Assembly (NCBI GenBank): GCA_902826165.1
Contig: CADEDV010000003.1
Location: forward strand, 1-64,000
Origin: an uncultured Bacteroidota bacterium
GTDB lineage: Bacteria; Bacteroidota; Bacteroidia; Chitinophagales; Chitinophagaceae
Length of the DNA stretch: 64,000 nt
Reading direction: 5' to 3'
In this document: piece after piece, positions 7,776-16,150 of the stretch
Layout: every line of letters starts with the position of its first letter
Numbering within the stretch: the stretch's first letter is position 1
Made by a program: the position numbers and the translations under genes
The notes under the pieces: model-generated
The model's database searches: none
Told to the model about the DNA's origin: nothing
The model's input: only the letters and a program-made list of their open reading frames with translations

Positions 7776-10220
7776 ATGAAACGAATAATCAACCTGGCTG
7801 TTGGCCTTTTTGGGATAACCATATTTTGTTTTTCACAGGAAAATATTGCTGTGACAAGGCCTCCGGCAATTACAACTATCCTTGTAAAAGTTGCACTCAG
7901 CGGCAGGGTTACCGATGCCAAAACAGGCGAACCACTGGCGGGTGCATCCGTTTATTTTGCGGATGAAAAGATCGGTACTTCCACAGACGATAAAGGAAAA
8001 TATGTGATCACAAATATCCCCGATGGTCACCATGTGGTGGAAGTGTCGTATAGTGGCTATGCTACGATCGTGGAGCATATTGAATTGAAACAGGATACCG
8101 AAAAGAATTTTGCCCTGGCACCTGTTATTACAGAAAACCAGGGAGTGATCGTTACCGGTGTATCGGGTGCATTGAGTATGCGGAAAGCACCGATACCTGT
8201 TGCCAGCATCCGACGGTCGGCATTGCTGCAAAATAATGCGAATAATATCATTGATGCATTGACAAGGATACCCGGTGTGTCACAACTCTCCACCGGCCCG
8301 GCTATTTCCAAACCCATCATCAGGGGCTTAGGGTATAATCGTGTTGTTACTATTAATGAAGGAGCAAGACAGGAAGGCCAGCAATGGGGCGATGAACATG
8401 GGATTGAAATAGATGAAATGAGTATTGCCAAGGCAGAAGTGGTTAAAGGACCTGCCTCACTCATGTACGGCAGTGATGCCATTGCCGGGGTAATTAATTT
8501 CATCACCAATGTTCCCGTAGCGGATAAAACCATCAAAGGAAATATTCTTGCTAATTACCAAAGTAATAATGGTCTTTATGCCGTGAATGGGAATATTGCC
8601 GGGAATAAGAATGGGTTTAACTGGAATGCTTATGGTACCTATAAATCTGCCGGCGATTATAAAAATAAATATGATGGCCGGGTACTGAACTCCCGCTTCA
8701 ATGAAAAGAATTTCGGAGGTTATTTCGGGTTGAACAAAAGCTGGGGTTACAGTCATATCATCTTCAGCCGTTTTGACCAGGCAATTGGTTTGGTGGAAGG
8801 TGACCGGGATGATGCAACGGGTAAATTCATTTTGTTTGCCGGTACACCGCTTGAAAGAATTGCCAGCAACGAAGACCTGGAGGCAAGAACTTTGTTTGTG
8901 CCACGTCAAAGCGTAGTACATAACAAACTGATCAGTGATAATAATTTTGCTATTGGTAAGAGCAGGTTGAAACTGAACCTCGGATACCAGGTGAACCAGC
9001 GTAAAGAATTTGGGAATCCGGAAGATCCTTCCGAACAGGAATTATTCTTTGATCTCAAAACGATCAACTACAGTTTGCAATGGCAGTTGCCGGAAATAAA
9101 GGAGTGGCATACCACCATTGGTGTCAATGGCATGAGCCAGTCCAATGAAAATAAAGGAGCTGAAGTGCTGATCCCGGAGTATGATCTGTTTGATGTGGGT
9201 GCATTTGTGTATGTGCAGCGGTTCTTTCAAAAAGGAACAGTAAGCGGCGGTCTTCGTTTTGATAACCGTACGGTGGATTCAAAAACATTCGTAGACGGAA
9301 CGGATGTAAAATTTGTGGCTTTTAACCGGTCTTTCTCCAATGTATCAGGAAGTATTGGTGTTAGTTATGAACCCGCTGAGCAGGTAACCGTGAAGGCGAA
9401 TATTGCCCGTGGTTTCCGGGCGCCTTCCTTAGCTGAACTGGCCAGTAACGGAACCCATGAAGGAACCAACCGCTATGAATATGGTGACCAGCAATTGAAA
9501 TCAGAAACAAGTTTGCAACTTGATGGCGGAGTGGAGATTAATGCAGAACATTTCTCCGTTTCTCTTGCTGCATTCTATAACCGGATGAACGATTTTATCT
9601 TTTACCAGAAACTGGAATCAGCAGCTGGCGGTGATTCATTGGTAAACGTGGATGGGGAAGATATCATGGCTTTTAAATTCAACCAGCACAATGCAAAACT
9701 GGCGGGACTGGAATTTACGTTTGACCTGCACCCGCATCCTTTCCACTGGCTGCATTTTGAAAACAGTTTCTCCTTTGTAAGAGGAAGATTTGATAATACC
9801 ATTGACGGAGATAAAACCGGCAGTGATAATTTACCCTTGATCCCGGCTCCCCGCTGGACCAGCGAACTGAGGGTGGATCTGAAAAAGGCAGGCAACCTGT
9901 TTCATAATTTTTATGGAAGGCTTACCCTGGATAATACATTTAAACAGGACCGTCCTTTTACCGGCTTTGATACAGAAACGACTACCAACGGGTACAGCTT
10001 ATTGCATGCGGGGATCGGTTCGGATATTGTGGTGAAAAAGAAAACGATATTCAGCCTGCACCTGTCTGCTAATAATATTACGGATGTGGCGTATCAAAAC
10101 CACCTGAGCCGGTTGAAATATGCAGCACAAAATATGGTAACGGGAAGAACAGGGGTATTTAATACCGGCAGAAATTTTTCGGTGAAGCTGAATATCCCGC
10201 TGGAGTTTGTTTTGAAATAG
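7776..10220 (+). CDS. TonB-dependent outer-membrane receptor, ZnuD-like
   Basis: The ATG at 7776 is preferred over an in-frame codon at 7725 because it starts a clear signal peptide (MKRIINLAVGLFGITIF...FSQ) and lies just after the promoter; the product is 814 residues. Order: signal, a CarboxypepD_reg-like domain (SGRVTDAKTGEPLAGASVYF), the plug (NIIDALTRIPGVSQ, PIIRGLGYNRV, VVKGPASLMYGSDAIAGVINF), then a 22-strand type barrel with NIARGFRAPSLAELASNG and a final aromatic-poor strand. The plug segment with DEHGIEID after the RGLG motif recalls zinc receptors of the ZnuD group. It imports a small ligand, likely a metal or metal complex, using TonB energy. The paired dyads in its promoter fit metal-responsive repression. 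DUF2721 follows 49 bp later. Confidence 0.9.
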   Translation: MKRIINLAVGLFGITIFCFSQENIAVTRPPAITTILVKVALSGRVTDAKTGEPLAGASVYFADEKIGTSTDDKGKYVITNIPDGHHVVEVSYSGYATIVEHIELKQDTEKNFALAPVITENQGVIVTGVSGALSMRKAPIPVASIRRSALLQNNANNIIDALTRIPGVSQLSTGPAISKPIIRGLGYNRVVTINEGARQEGQQWGDEHGIEIDEMSIAKAEVVKGPASLMYGSDAIAGVINFITNVPVADKTIKGNILANYQSNNGLYAVNGNIAGNKNGFNWNAYGTYKSAGDYKNKYDGRVLNSRFNEKNFGGYFGLNKSWGYSHIIFSRFDQAIGLVEGDRDDATGKFILFAGTPLERIASNEDLEARTLFVPRQSVVHNKLISDNNFAIGKSRLKLNLGYQVNQRKEFGNPEDPSEQELFFDLKTINYSLQWQLPEIKEWHTTIGVNGMSQSNENKGAEVLIPEYDLFDVGAFVYVQRFFQKGTVSGGLRFDNRTVDSKTFVDGTDVKFVAFNRSFSNVSGSIGVSYEPAEQVTVKANIARGFRAPSLAELASNGTHEGTNRYEYGDQQLKSETSLQLDGGVEINAEHFSVSLAAFYNRMNDFIFYQKLESAAGGDSLVNVDGEDIMAFKFNQHNAKLAGLEFTFDLHPHPFHWLHFENSFSFVRGRFDNTIDGDKTGSDNLPLIPAPRWTSELRVDLKKAGNLFHNFYGRLTLDNTFKQDRPFTGFDTETTTNGYSLLHAGIGSDIVVKKKTIFSLHLSANNITDVAYQNHLSRLKYAAQNMVTGRTGVFNTGRNFSVKLNIPLEFVLK

Positions 10221-10269
10221 TTGTTGGGTTTCCTGTATGCAGGTATTTTTTTATCGGGTAACTTGCAGC

Positions 10270-10743
10270 ATGGAAATTACATTTAATACCCCTGCTTTAC
10301 TTTTCCCGGCCATTAGTTTGTTGCTGCTGGCTTATACCAACCGGTATCTTGCCCTGGCTAATTTGATCCGCAAACTGCATGATGAATACATGCGGGGAGA
10401 AAAAACACATCACCTCTTGCAACAGATCAAGATCCTGCGGATACGGATCAACCTCGTAAGGCAGATGCAATTCCTGGGTGTATTCAGTTTCTTGTGTTGT
10501 GTCATCACCATGTATAGTATTTATGAAGGATGGAGCCGTGTTATCACCATCAGCTTTGCGATCAGCTTGGTTAGCTTCTTAGCTTCCCTGGTACTTTCCT
10601 TAATTGAGATCACACAAAGCACCAAGGCCCTTGAATGGGAGCTGAGTGATATGGAGGAACTGGAGAAAACAAATTTCTTCACTGATCTTTGGGGAGGAAA
10701 AGACAAAAAGGAACCGGAAGAACCGAAAAAAGAGGGATCATAG
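10270..10743 (+). CDS. DUF2721 family membrane protein
   Basis: Start chosen at 10270 (MEITFNTPALLFPAIS), the usual start of DUF2721 proteins, not the in-frame 10237; 157 residues. An N-terminal membrane segment (PALLFPAISLLLLAY) leads to LALANLIRKLHDEYM, then two further hydrophobic segments (QFLGVFSFLCCVITMYSIY and ITISFAISLVSFLASLVLSL). A charged tail rich in Lys and Glu closes the protein. Function unknown in the family. It follows the TonB receptor by 49 bp on the same strand and is probably co-transcribed and co-regulated. The 3' end overlaps the convergent rhodanese gene by 6 bp. Confidence 0.85.
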   Translation: MEITFNTPALLFPAISLLLLAYTNRYLALANLIRKLHDEYMRGEKTHHLLQQIKILRIRINLVRQMQFLGVFSFLCCVITMYSIYEGWSRVITISFAISLVSFLASLVLSLIEITQSTKALEWELSDMEELEKTNFFTDLWGGKDKKEPEEPKKEGS

Positions 10744-11049
10744 ATTTTTAATGATAATCAGCAGCCGTTCCCAGTTGCCACCATCATACACTTCTTTCAT
10801 TCCATTTTTCTTAATAAACCGTACCGCCGCACTGCTTTCGGCACCATACCTGCCACAAAACACAACCGGTTTTTTAAATTGCCTGATCCTTTCCACGCTG
10901 GCGGCTAAGCGGTCCGTTGGAATATTAATAGAACCTTTGATGCGGCCCTGATCATATTCATGTACGGTACGGACATCAATAATAATGGCTCCGTTTCGTA
11001 AAGCATTTTTAATTGAATTTTTGCCCGGACCGAATAAGAAACTAAACAT
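10738..11049 (-). CDS. Single-domain rhodanese-like protein
   Basis: Start at 11049 (MFSFLFGPGKNS) is preferred to the GTG at 11070, because that longer start would use codons inside a dispersed repeat; 103 residues. Rhodanese features: IIDVRTVHEYDQGRIKGSINIP, then VVFCGRYGAESS with the active-site Cys at about 65, and a VYDGGNWERL end. A persulfide carrier or sulfurtransferase role is likely, in the cytoplasm. The loop CGRYGA differs from the classic CRSGxR, so the acceptor may be unusual. The gene converges with DUF2721. Confidence 0.85.
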   Translation of the reverse strand: MFSFLFGPGKNSIKNALRNGAIIIDVRTVHEYDQGRIKGSINIPTDRLAASVERIRQFKKPVVFCGRYGAESSAAVRFIKKNGMKEVYDGGNWERLLIIIKNL

Positions 11050-11061
11050 TTTAAAAAATTT

Positions 11062-11096
11062 GACTCCCACAAAGGCACAAAGAACACAAAGTTTTT
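11062..11096 (-). repeat. CTTTGTG tandem-unit repeat, copy B
   Basis: On the minus strand: AAAA, then CTTTGTG units ending TT, C and GGG, almost identical to copy A at 6984-7013. It lies between the rhodanese start and the GxxExxY stop. Confidence 0.85.
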
Positions 11097-11102
11097 AATT
11101 AC

Positions 11103-11486
11103 TTATAGTAACTGGCCTGAAATTTTTCTGTGAATTCCTTCTTTGATAAGATGGACATTAAAGTTAACGAGAAGTGCCAGTTTGAGACCAGTCAGCTTCA
11201 GGTAGGTGAGTACCGTTTTATGGTGGACTTTTTCGAGATGTTCAACAGACTTGATCTCAATGATCAATTTGTTATCGATAATAATATCCGCCCTGAAACC
11301 GACATCAAGTGTTGTGTCTTCGTAGTTGGTTACGATGCCTTGCTGACGGGAGTAAGGTATTCCCCTTTTATCCAATTCGTAGGCGAAGGCAGCCTCATAC
11401 ACACTTTCAAGCAAACCCGGTCCAAGTGTGGTATGAATTTTATAACAGATATCAACGGCTATAGTAGCTAATTCGTTTTCTGTCAT
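11103..11486 (-). CDS. GxxExxY protein (PD-(D/E)XK nuclease-like fold)
   Basis: 127 residues. The family motif is G24-L-L-E27-S-V-Y30, within LGPGLLESVYEAAF. The later segment FRADIIIDNKLIIEIKS (D67, E77-I-K79) fits the D-x(n)-E-x-K core of PD-(D/E)XK nucleases, the fold assigned to this family. Full family length, no signal peptide. Biological role is not established; such genes are common and often multi-copy in Bacteroidota. Here it is tightly bracketed by inverted copies of a dispersed repeat, which suggests that gene and repeat move or are maintained together. No promoter beyond the repeat itself is visible. Confidence 0.9.
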   Translation of the reverse strand: MTENELATIAVDICYKIHTTLGPGLLESVYEAAFAYELDKRGIPYSRQQGIVTNYEDTTLDVGFRADIIIDNKLIIEIKSVEHLEKVHHKTVLTYLKLTGLKLALLVNFNVHLIKEGIHRKISGQLL

Positions 11487-11494
11487 AACTATTA

Positions 11495-11519
11495 TTTCTT
11501 TGTGTCTTTGTGGGAAACC
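11495..11519 (+). repeat. CTTTGTG tandem-unit repeat, copy C (two units)
   Basis: TTTCTTTGTGTCTTTGTGGG: one unit shorter than copies A and B. It ends against the stop codon of the ABC transporter gene (11520-11522), so insertion may have set that gene's 3' end. Confidence 0.8.
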
Positions 11520-13313
11520 CTAAGCCGCTGTAATTTTAGTTTTCCGTTCTCCGATCTGTTGCCTCCACATCGCATAGTACAATCCTTTTTCATCCAGTAA
11601 TTGCTGGTGACTGCCGGTTTCCACCACATCGCCTTTTTCCAGCACATAGATCCGGTCGGCATGCATAATGGTGCTCAGCCGGTGGGCAATCAGGATGGTG
11701 ATCTGGTTGCCTTTTAAAGAAATTTCACGGATCGTATCTGTGATCTCTTCTTCGGTGAGTGAGTCTAATGCGGAAGTGGCTTCATCAAATAATAATAGTT
11801 TGGGGTCCCGAAGCAAAGCCCTGGCGATGGACAACCGTTGTTTTTCTCCGCCAGATAATTTTAACCCCCCCTCGCCGATCATTGTTTCCAGGCCTTTTTC
11901 TGCTCTTGATAATAAATTCTGGCAGGCAGCTTTGTTCAGTGCATCCAGTACATCTTCTTCGGTGGCAGCCGGGTTGACGAATAGCAGGTTCTCCCGGATA
12001 GTACCCGAGAAAAGATTGGTATCCTGTGTCACAAAACCGATCTGGTTGCGCAGGTCATCAAAGCGAATGGATGTTTCGTCTAAATTATTATAGAATATTT
12101 TTCCTTCCTGTGGCCGGTATAATCCCACCAGTAATTTCATAAGTGTTGATTTACCACTACCACTCGGCCCCACAAAGGCGATGGTCTCTCCGATGCGTAC
12201 ATCAAAACTGATATTATTGATCGCTTTTTGGGAAGCGGTCTGGTGCTGGAAAGCCACATTGCGGAAAGCCAGTGTTTCAATATCACCTAAATGTTTAGGA
12301 TTCGCCGGTTCCGGCTCCGGTGCTTTTTTCATCAGGCTGTCGAAGTTATTCAGTGATGCTTCGGCCTCCCGGTAAGAGAGTAATATATTGCCGATTTCCT
12401 GTAACGGACCAAATACGAAGAAAGAGAATATCTGCATGGTCACTAACTGACCGGCATCCATCTGGTTCTTAAAGATCAGCCACATTAAAATGAACAGGAT
12501 CACCTGGCGCAATGTATTCACCATCGTTCCCTGTATAAAACTGATACTCCTGATACGTTTCACTTTGGTGAGTTCTAATCCGAGTATCTTATAAGTATTC
12601 TTATTCAGGCGTTTTACTTCCTGCTGAGTAAGACCGAGGCTTTTTACCAGCTCAATATTACGCAGTGATTCAGTCGTGGAACCTGCCAGTGCTGTTGTTT
12701 GCCCGACAATATTCTTTTGAATGGATTTTATCTTTTTACTTAATGCATTGGTGATAAGGGTAAGCAATGTTATACCAACGAGGTAAGCAACAGGAATGCT
12801 CCAGTGAATAAAGATAGCTGCATACACAAAAACAAATACAATACCGATGATCACTCCAAACAATATATTGATGAAGTTGATCATGAACTTCTCCACATCG
12901 GATCGTACTTTGGTCAATACAGAAAGTGTTTCACCGCTGCGCTGGTCTTCAAACTGCTGGTAAGGCAGTTTCATCGCATGTTGTAATCCATCCGTAAAAA
13001 CCTTGGCCCCGAATTTTTGGATAACGAGATTCAAAAAGTAATCCTGGAAATTCTTGGCAATACGACTGATCATTGCCACGGAAATAGAACATACAAGAAT
13101 GAACCAGACACCCGGTTTATCCCAGGAGAAGGAATTGAAGAAGCGGTCTTCCGTAATCAGCTCGGGGTTATTAACACGGCCACTGGCAAGGTTGATCAGT
13201 TTTCCTAATAGGATCGGGTCAACCAGCGAAAAACCAATATTCACAGCTGCCAGGCTCAGCACCAGGATGACCAGCCATTTATGTGGTTTCAAATAATGCA
13301 GTAATATCTTCAT
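11520..13313 (-). CDS. ABC exporter, fused permease and ATPase
   Basis: Start at 13313 (MKILLHYLKPHKW), giving 597 residues; the frame continues upstream to 13451 but that stretch overlaps the promoter region and start of a divergent gene. N-terminal half: six-helix exporter domain (VILVLSLAAVNIGFSLV, WFILVCSISVAMISRI, NILFGVIIGIVFVFVYAAIF and others). C-terminal half: Walker A GPSGSGKST, Q-loop region IGFVTQDTNLFSGT, signature LSGGEKQRLSIARALL, Walker B LLLFDEATSALD, H-loop IAHRLST. A homodimeric half-transporter, probably in the inner membrane, for a lipid, glycolipid or peptide. It is divergent from a GT4 gene cluster (99 bp), which hints at glycolipid export; substrate not provable. Confidence 0.92.
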   Translation of the reverse strand: MKILLHYLKPHKWLVILVLSLAAVNIGFSLVDPILLGKLINLASGRVNNPELITEDRFFNSFSWDKPGVWFILVCSISVAMISRIAKNFQDYFLNLVIQKFGAKVFTDGLQHAMKLPYQQFEDQRSGETLSVLTKVRSDVEKFMINFINILFGVIIGIVFVFVYAAIFIHWSIPVAYLVGITLLTLITNALSKKIKSIQKNIVGQTTALAGSTTESLRNIELVKSLGLTQQEVKRLNKNTYKILGLELTKVKRIRSISFIQGTMVNTLRQVILFILMWLIFKNQMDAGQLVTMQIFSFFVFGPLQEIGNILLSYREAEASLNNFDSLMKKAPEPEPANPKHLGDIETLAFRNVAFQHQTASQKAINNISFDVRIGETIAFVGPSGSGKSTLMKLLVGLYRPQEGKIFYNNLDETSIRFDDLRNQIGFVTQDTNLFSGTIRENLLFVNPAATEEDVLDALNKAACQNLLSRAEKGLETMIGEGGLKLSGGEKQRLSIARALLRDPKLLLFDEATSALDSLTEEEITDTIREISLKGNQITILIAHRLSTIMHADRIYVLEKGDVVETGSHQQLLDEKGLYYAMWRQQIGERKTKITAA

Positions 13314-13412
13314 AAACAGAATTAAATATTTGGGGAAAGAGGAGTGTCCCGCAAACATCGTACAAGTTCGTAAAAAATGACAACTTAGCAGCTTTCCCCT
13401 TATATTGCAGCG

Positions 13413-14465
13413 ATGAAGAACTACCTGGTTGACCTTCACCGCCTGCGGCATAACCCGTTCAACGGGTTGTACACTTTCTCCTGCCGCTTAGCGGAGAACC
13501 TTCTTCAGCAACCCTTACAGGACGAACAATTCCATTATTATTTGCCCCAAAGTAAATTTGGTCTTTTTGGCAGCAAGCCACAGTATGTGACACATAAGCG
13601 TTCCCATAAATTTTTCCAGACGGGGACTTCGAAGTATGATGTCTGGCACCTGACAACCGGTATTTCCCAGTACAGGCCCTATAACCGGAAAACAAAAGTG
13701 ATCTATACCATCCATGATGTGAATTTTCTGGTGGAAGATCCGTTGAATCATAAAAGCAATATCCGCACCCTCAAACTGATGCAGCATAATGCACACCGGG
13801 CCGATCATATTGTAGCTATTTCAAAGTATGCACTGGATTTTGCCAGTGAACATTTGCATTTTGGCAATACACCGGTTTCGGTGGTTCATAATGGATATAC
13901 CGTAGGCGAGTTCCCCGGTTTTGATGAACCCATCTACTGGCCTGCCAAACCTTTTTTGTTTTCGATCAGCCTCGTGCAGCCCCGCAAAAATTTTCATGTA
14001 TTGCCTGCATTGTTAGCAGGTAATGATTACGAACTGGTGATCGCCGGGCTAAATCATTTTGATTATGCCAAAAAAGTAATGGAAGAAGCCCGGCGCTGGA
14101 AAGTGGAAGACCGGGTGAAGCTGATCGGTGCTATTGATGAAAAAAATAAATACTGGTATTATACCAATTGCAAAGCGTTTATGTTTCCCTCTGTAGCCGA
14201 AGGCTTTGGTGCTCCGCCATTAGAAGCGATGCATTTCGGGAAGCCGGTTTTTTTATCCAAACATATGAGCCTGCCGGAAATTGGGGGAGATGCGGCGTAT
14301 TATTTTGATGATTTCAGTCCCGAGTCGATGCGGGATACTTTTGAAAAAGGAATGAATGATTATAACAGTCACGACCGGGCCACAGCCATCCGACAACAGG
14401 CATCTTTGTTCAACTGGAAAAAAAACGCAGAAGACTATTTAAGTATTTACCGGTCACTTACCTGA
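13413..14465 (+). CDS. GT4-type glycosyltransferase (paralogue 1)
   Basis: 350 residues, GT-B fold. The N-terminal domain has YDVWHLTTG and IYTIHDVNFLVED near 85-110; the donor domain has FLFSISLVQPRKNFHVL, then FMFPSVAEGFGAPPLEAMHFGKPVF, the E-x7-E region of retaining GT4 enzymes, then SLPEIGGDAAYYFDDF. The end, NAEDYLSIYRSLT, is nearly shared with two paralogues at 47635-48693 and 49027-50094. It transfers a sugar from a nucleotide donor to a growing glycan on the cytoplasmic side. First gene of a three-gene operon with a methyltransferase (18 bp later) and a GT-A transferase. Acceptor unknown. Confidence 0.9.
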   Translation: MKNYLVDLHRLRHNPFNGLYTFSCRLAENLLQQPLQDEQFHYYLPQSKFGLFGSKPQYVTHKRSHKFFQTGTSKYDVWHLTTGISQYRPYNRKTKVIYTIHDVNFLVEDPLNHKSNIRTLKLMQHNAHRADHIVAISKYALDFASEHLHFGNTPVSVVHNGYTVGEFPGFDEPIYWPAKPFLFSISLVQPRKNFHVLPALLAGNDYELVIAGLNHFDYAKKVMEEARRWKVEDRVKLIGAIDEKNKYWYYTNCKAFMFPSVAEGFGAPPLEAMHFGKPVFLSKHMSLPEIGGDAAYYFDDFSPESMRDTFEKGMNDYNSHDRATAIRQQASLFNWKKNAEDYLSIYRSLT

Positions 14466-14483
14466 TCAGGAGATAGTAATAAC

Positions 14484-15200
14484 ATGAGTAAACAGGTACC
14501 AAAAGCATTCAGGCCGGGATTAAATAATCCCTTTTACTTTATCCGCAGGGCACTGCTGCAGAAAGTAACGGTGTATGCCCCGCAATTATCCGGCAAGCTG
14601 CTTGATTTTGGTTGCGGCAGTAAGCCCTACGAGTCATTATTTGTGAATGTGAGTGAGTACACCGGGCTGGATTATGAAGGCGAAGGCCATTCACATATGA
14701 ACGAGAACGTGGATGTTTTTTATGACGGGAAGAAGATTCCTTTTGCGGACGAAACATTCGACAGTATTTTCAGCAGTGAAGTATTTGAACATATTTTCAA
14801 TATGGAAGAGATTTTACCTGAAATAAGCCGGGTAACTAAAAAAGGAGGGAAGCTGCTTATTACCTGTCCTTTTGTATGGCATGAACATGAAGTGCCGGTT
14901 GATTATGCACGGTACACAAGATTTGCTTTGCAACATTTACTGGAGAAGAACGGGTTTAAAGTTGTCGTTACCGATAAAAGCGGCGATTTCACCAGTGCCC
15001 TGTACCAGATGAAGATGGTATATTTCAGTGAGCATTTTATTCCTGCTGTTCCCTTACTGGGCAGGAGTAAATTTTTCAGAACATCGGTAGCACCTATTTT
15101 TTATTTGTCACTGAACAGCTGGTATTTGTTCAAGCACCAGCTGCTCCCCAAAAGAAAAGACTGGTATCTTAATAATATTGTTTTAGCAGAGAAATTATAG
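14484..15200 (+). CDS. Class I SAM-dependent methyltransferase
   Basis: 238 residues. Motif I LLDFGCGSKPYESLF near 36-50, acidic YTGLDYEGE near 58-66 (motif II), IPFADETFDSIFSSEVFEHI near 85-105 (motif IV), GGKLLITCPFVWHEHEVPVDYARYT near 122-147. The PVDYARYT block after the post-motif is typical of methyltransferases acting in polysaccharide or lipid-glycan gene sets. It lies between two glycosyltransferase genes (18 bp after one, 3 bp before the next), so it probably methylates or modifies the same glycan; the acceptor is inferred from context only. Confidence 0.88.
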   Translation: MSKQVPKAFRPGLNNPFYFIRRALLQKVTVYAPQLSGKLLDFGCGSKPYESLFVNVSEYTGLDYEGEGHSHMNENVDVFYDGKKIPFADETFDSIFSSEVFEHIFNMEEILPEISRVTKKGGKLLITCPFVWHEHEVPVDYARYTRFALQHLLEKNGFKVVVTDKSGDFTSALYQMKMVYFSEHFIPAVPLLGRSKFFRTSVAPIFYLSLNSWYLFKHQLLPKRKDWYLNNIVLAEKL

Positions 15201-15203
15201 TGT

Positions 15204-16139
15204 ATGCCCGGAAAGATCATTTTGACCACCTGCTCTCTCAATCATATTGCACAGGCTAAAAGCCTGGGTGATTCTGTTTTGCAATATGCACCAGGGTATA
15301 AACTGGTTATCGGGTTGGTGGATAAACTGGAAGGAAGAATTCCGGCTGATTATTATGCTCCCCACCAGCTAATTGAGGCACACGAACTGAATATTCCCTA
15401 CTTTGATGAAATGTGCAGGCGGTACAATGTCTTGGAACTGAATTGTGCCCTGAAATCTTTTTTTACTACACATGTACTGGAACAATTTGCACCAGATGTA
15501 CTTATTTTCCTGGACAGTGATATGCTGTTATTTGATTCACTAAGCGTAGTGGAAGAAGAACTGGCTGCTACTTCCATATTGCTTACGCCGCATATACTGT
15601 CCCCTTTTCCTGATGATAATAGTAGTCCGAAAGAAAAAGATATTTTGAAGACAGGAATATTCAATGCGGGTTTTTATGGATTGAACAATGATTCGACGGC
15701 AAAAGCTTTTGTTAACTGGTGGAAGGAAAGAATGAAAGACCAGTGTTATGAACGGCCCAAAGAAGGACTGAACGTGGACCAGAAATGGCTGAATTTTGTT
15801 CCGTTCTATTTCACTAACACAAAAGTGCTAAAGCATCCGGGTTGCAATACAGCTTACTGGAACCTGCATGAACGGAACCTCGAAAAAAAAGGAAATTCTT
15901 TTACAGTGAACGGTGAGCCGCTGATCTTTTATCACTTCAGTGGTTATTCATTACAGCACCCTGATAAAATATCCCGGCACCAGGCAAGGTTTGCCATGGA
16001 TACAAACCCGGCTGTTAAAAACCTGTTTTCACAGTACAGGGAGATATTAATAAAGAACAGGCACGAGGAAATGTTACAACTTACCTGTTATTATAAAAAG
16101 GAGAAGGGGTTGCTGCAAAAATTGGGATTGAAGAAATAA
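15204..16139 (+). CDS. GT-A fold glycosyltransferase-like protein
   Basis: 311 residues. KIILTTCSLNHIAQAKSLGDSVLQYAPG at the start suits a nucleotide-binding fold; VLIFLDSDMLLFDSL near 94-108 has the DSD (D-x-D) metal and nucleotide-sugar site. GIFNAGFYGLN and VDQKWLNFVP follow, as in GT8-like enzymes, then a conserved YHFSGYSLQHPDKISRHQ. No signal peptide. It ends the operon begun at 13413 and probably adds a sugar to the same glycan. Family assignment beyond GT-A is uncertain. The 3' end is 11 bp from convergent yifB. Confidence 0.75.
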   Translation: MPGKIILTTCSLNHIAQAKSLGDSVLQYAPGYKLVIGLVDKLEGRIPADYYAPHQLIEAHELNIPYFDEMCRRYNVLELNCALKSFFTTHVLEQFAPDVLIFLDSDMLLFDSLSVVEEELAATSILLTPHILSPFPDDNSSPKEKDILKTGIFNAGFYGLNNDSTAKAFVNWWKERMKDQCYERPKEGLNVDQKWLNFVPFYFTNTKVLKHPGCNTAYWNLHERNLEKKGNSFTVNGEPLIFYHFSGYSLQHPDKISRHQARFAMDTNPAVKNLFSQYREILIKNRHEEMLQLTCYYKKEKGLLQKLGLKK

Positions 16140-16150
16140 GCATTGAACTT

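Larger units (their letters stand above)
11062..11519. mobile_element. Candidate mini-element: GxxExxY gene between inverted CTTTGTG repeats
   Basis: Repeat copy B (11062-11096, minus orientation, three units) starts 6 bases after the stop of the GxxExxY gene, and copy C (11495-11519, plus orientation, two units) starts 8 bases before its start codon. The two copies face outward, so gene plus repeats form a compact block of about 458 bp between the rhodanese gene and the ABC transporter stop. Copy A at 6984-7013 shows that the repeat also occurs alone. The geometry is seen; mobility is inference. Confidence 0.5.
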
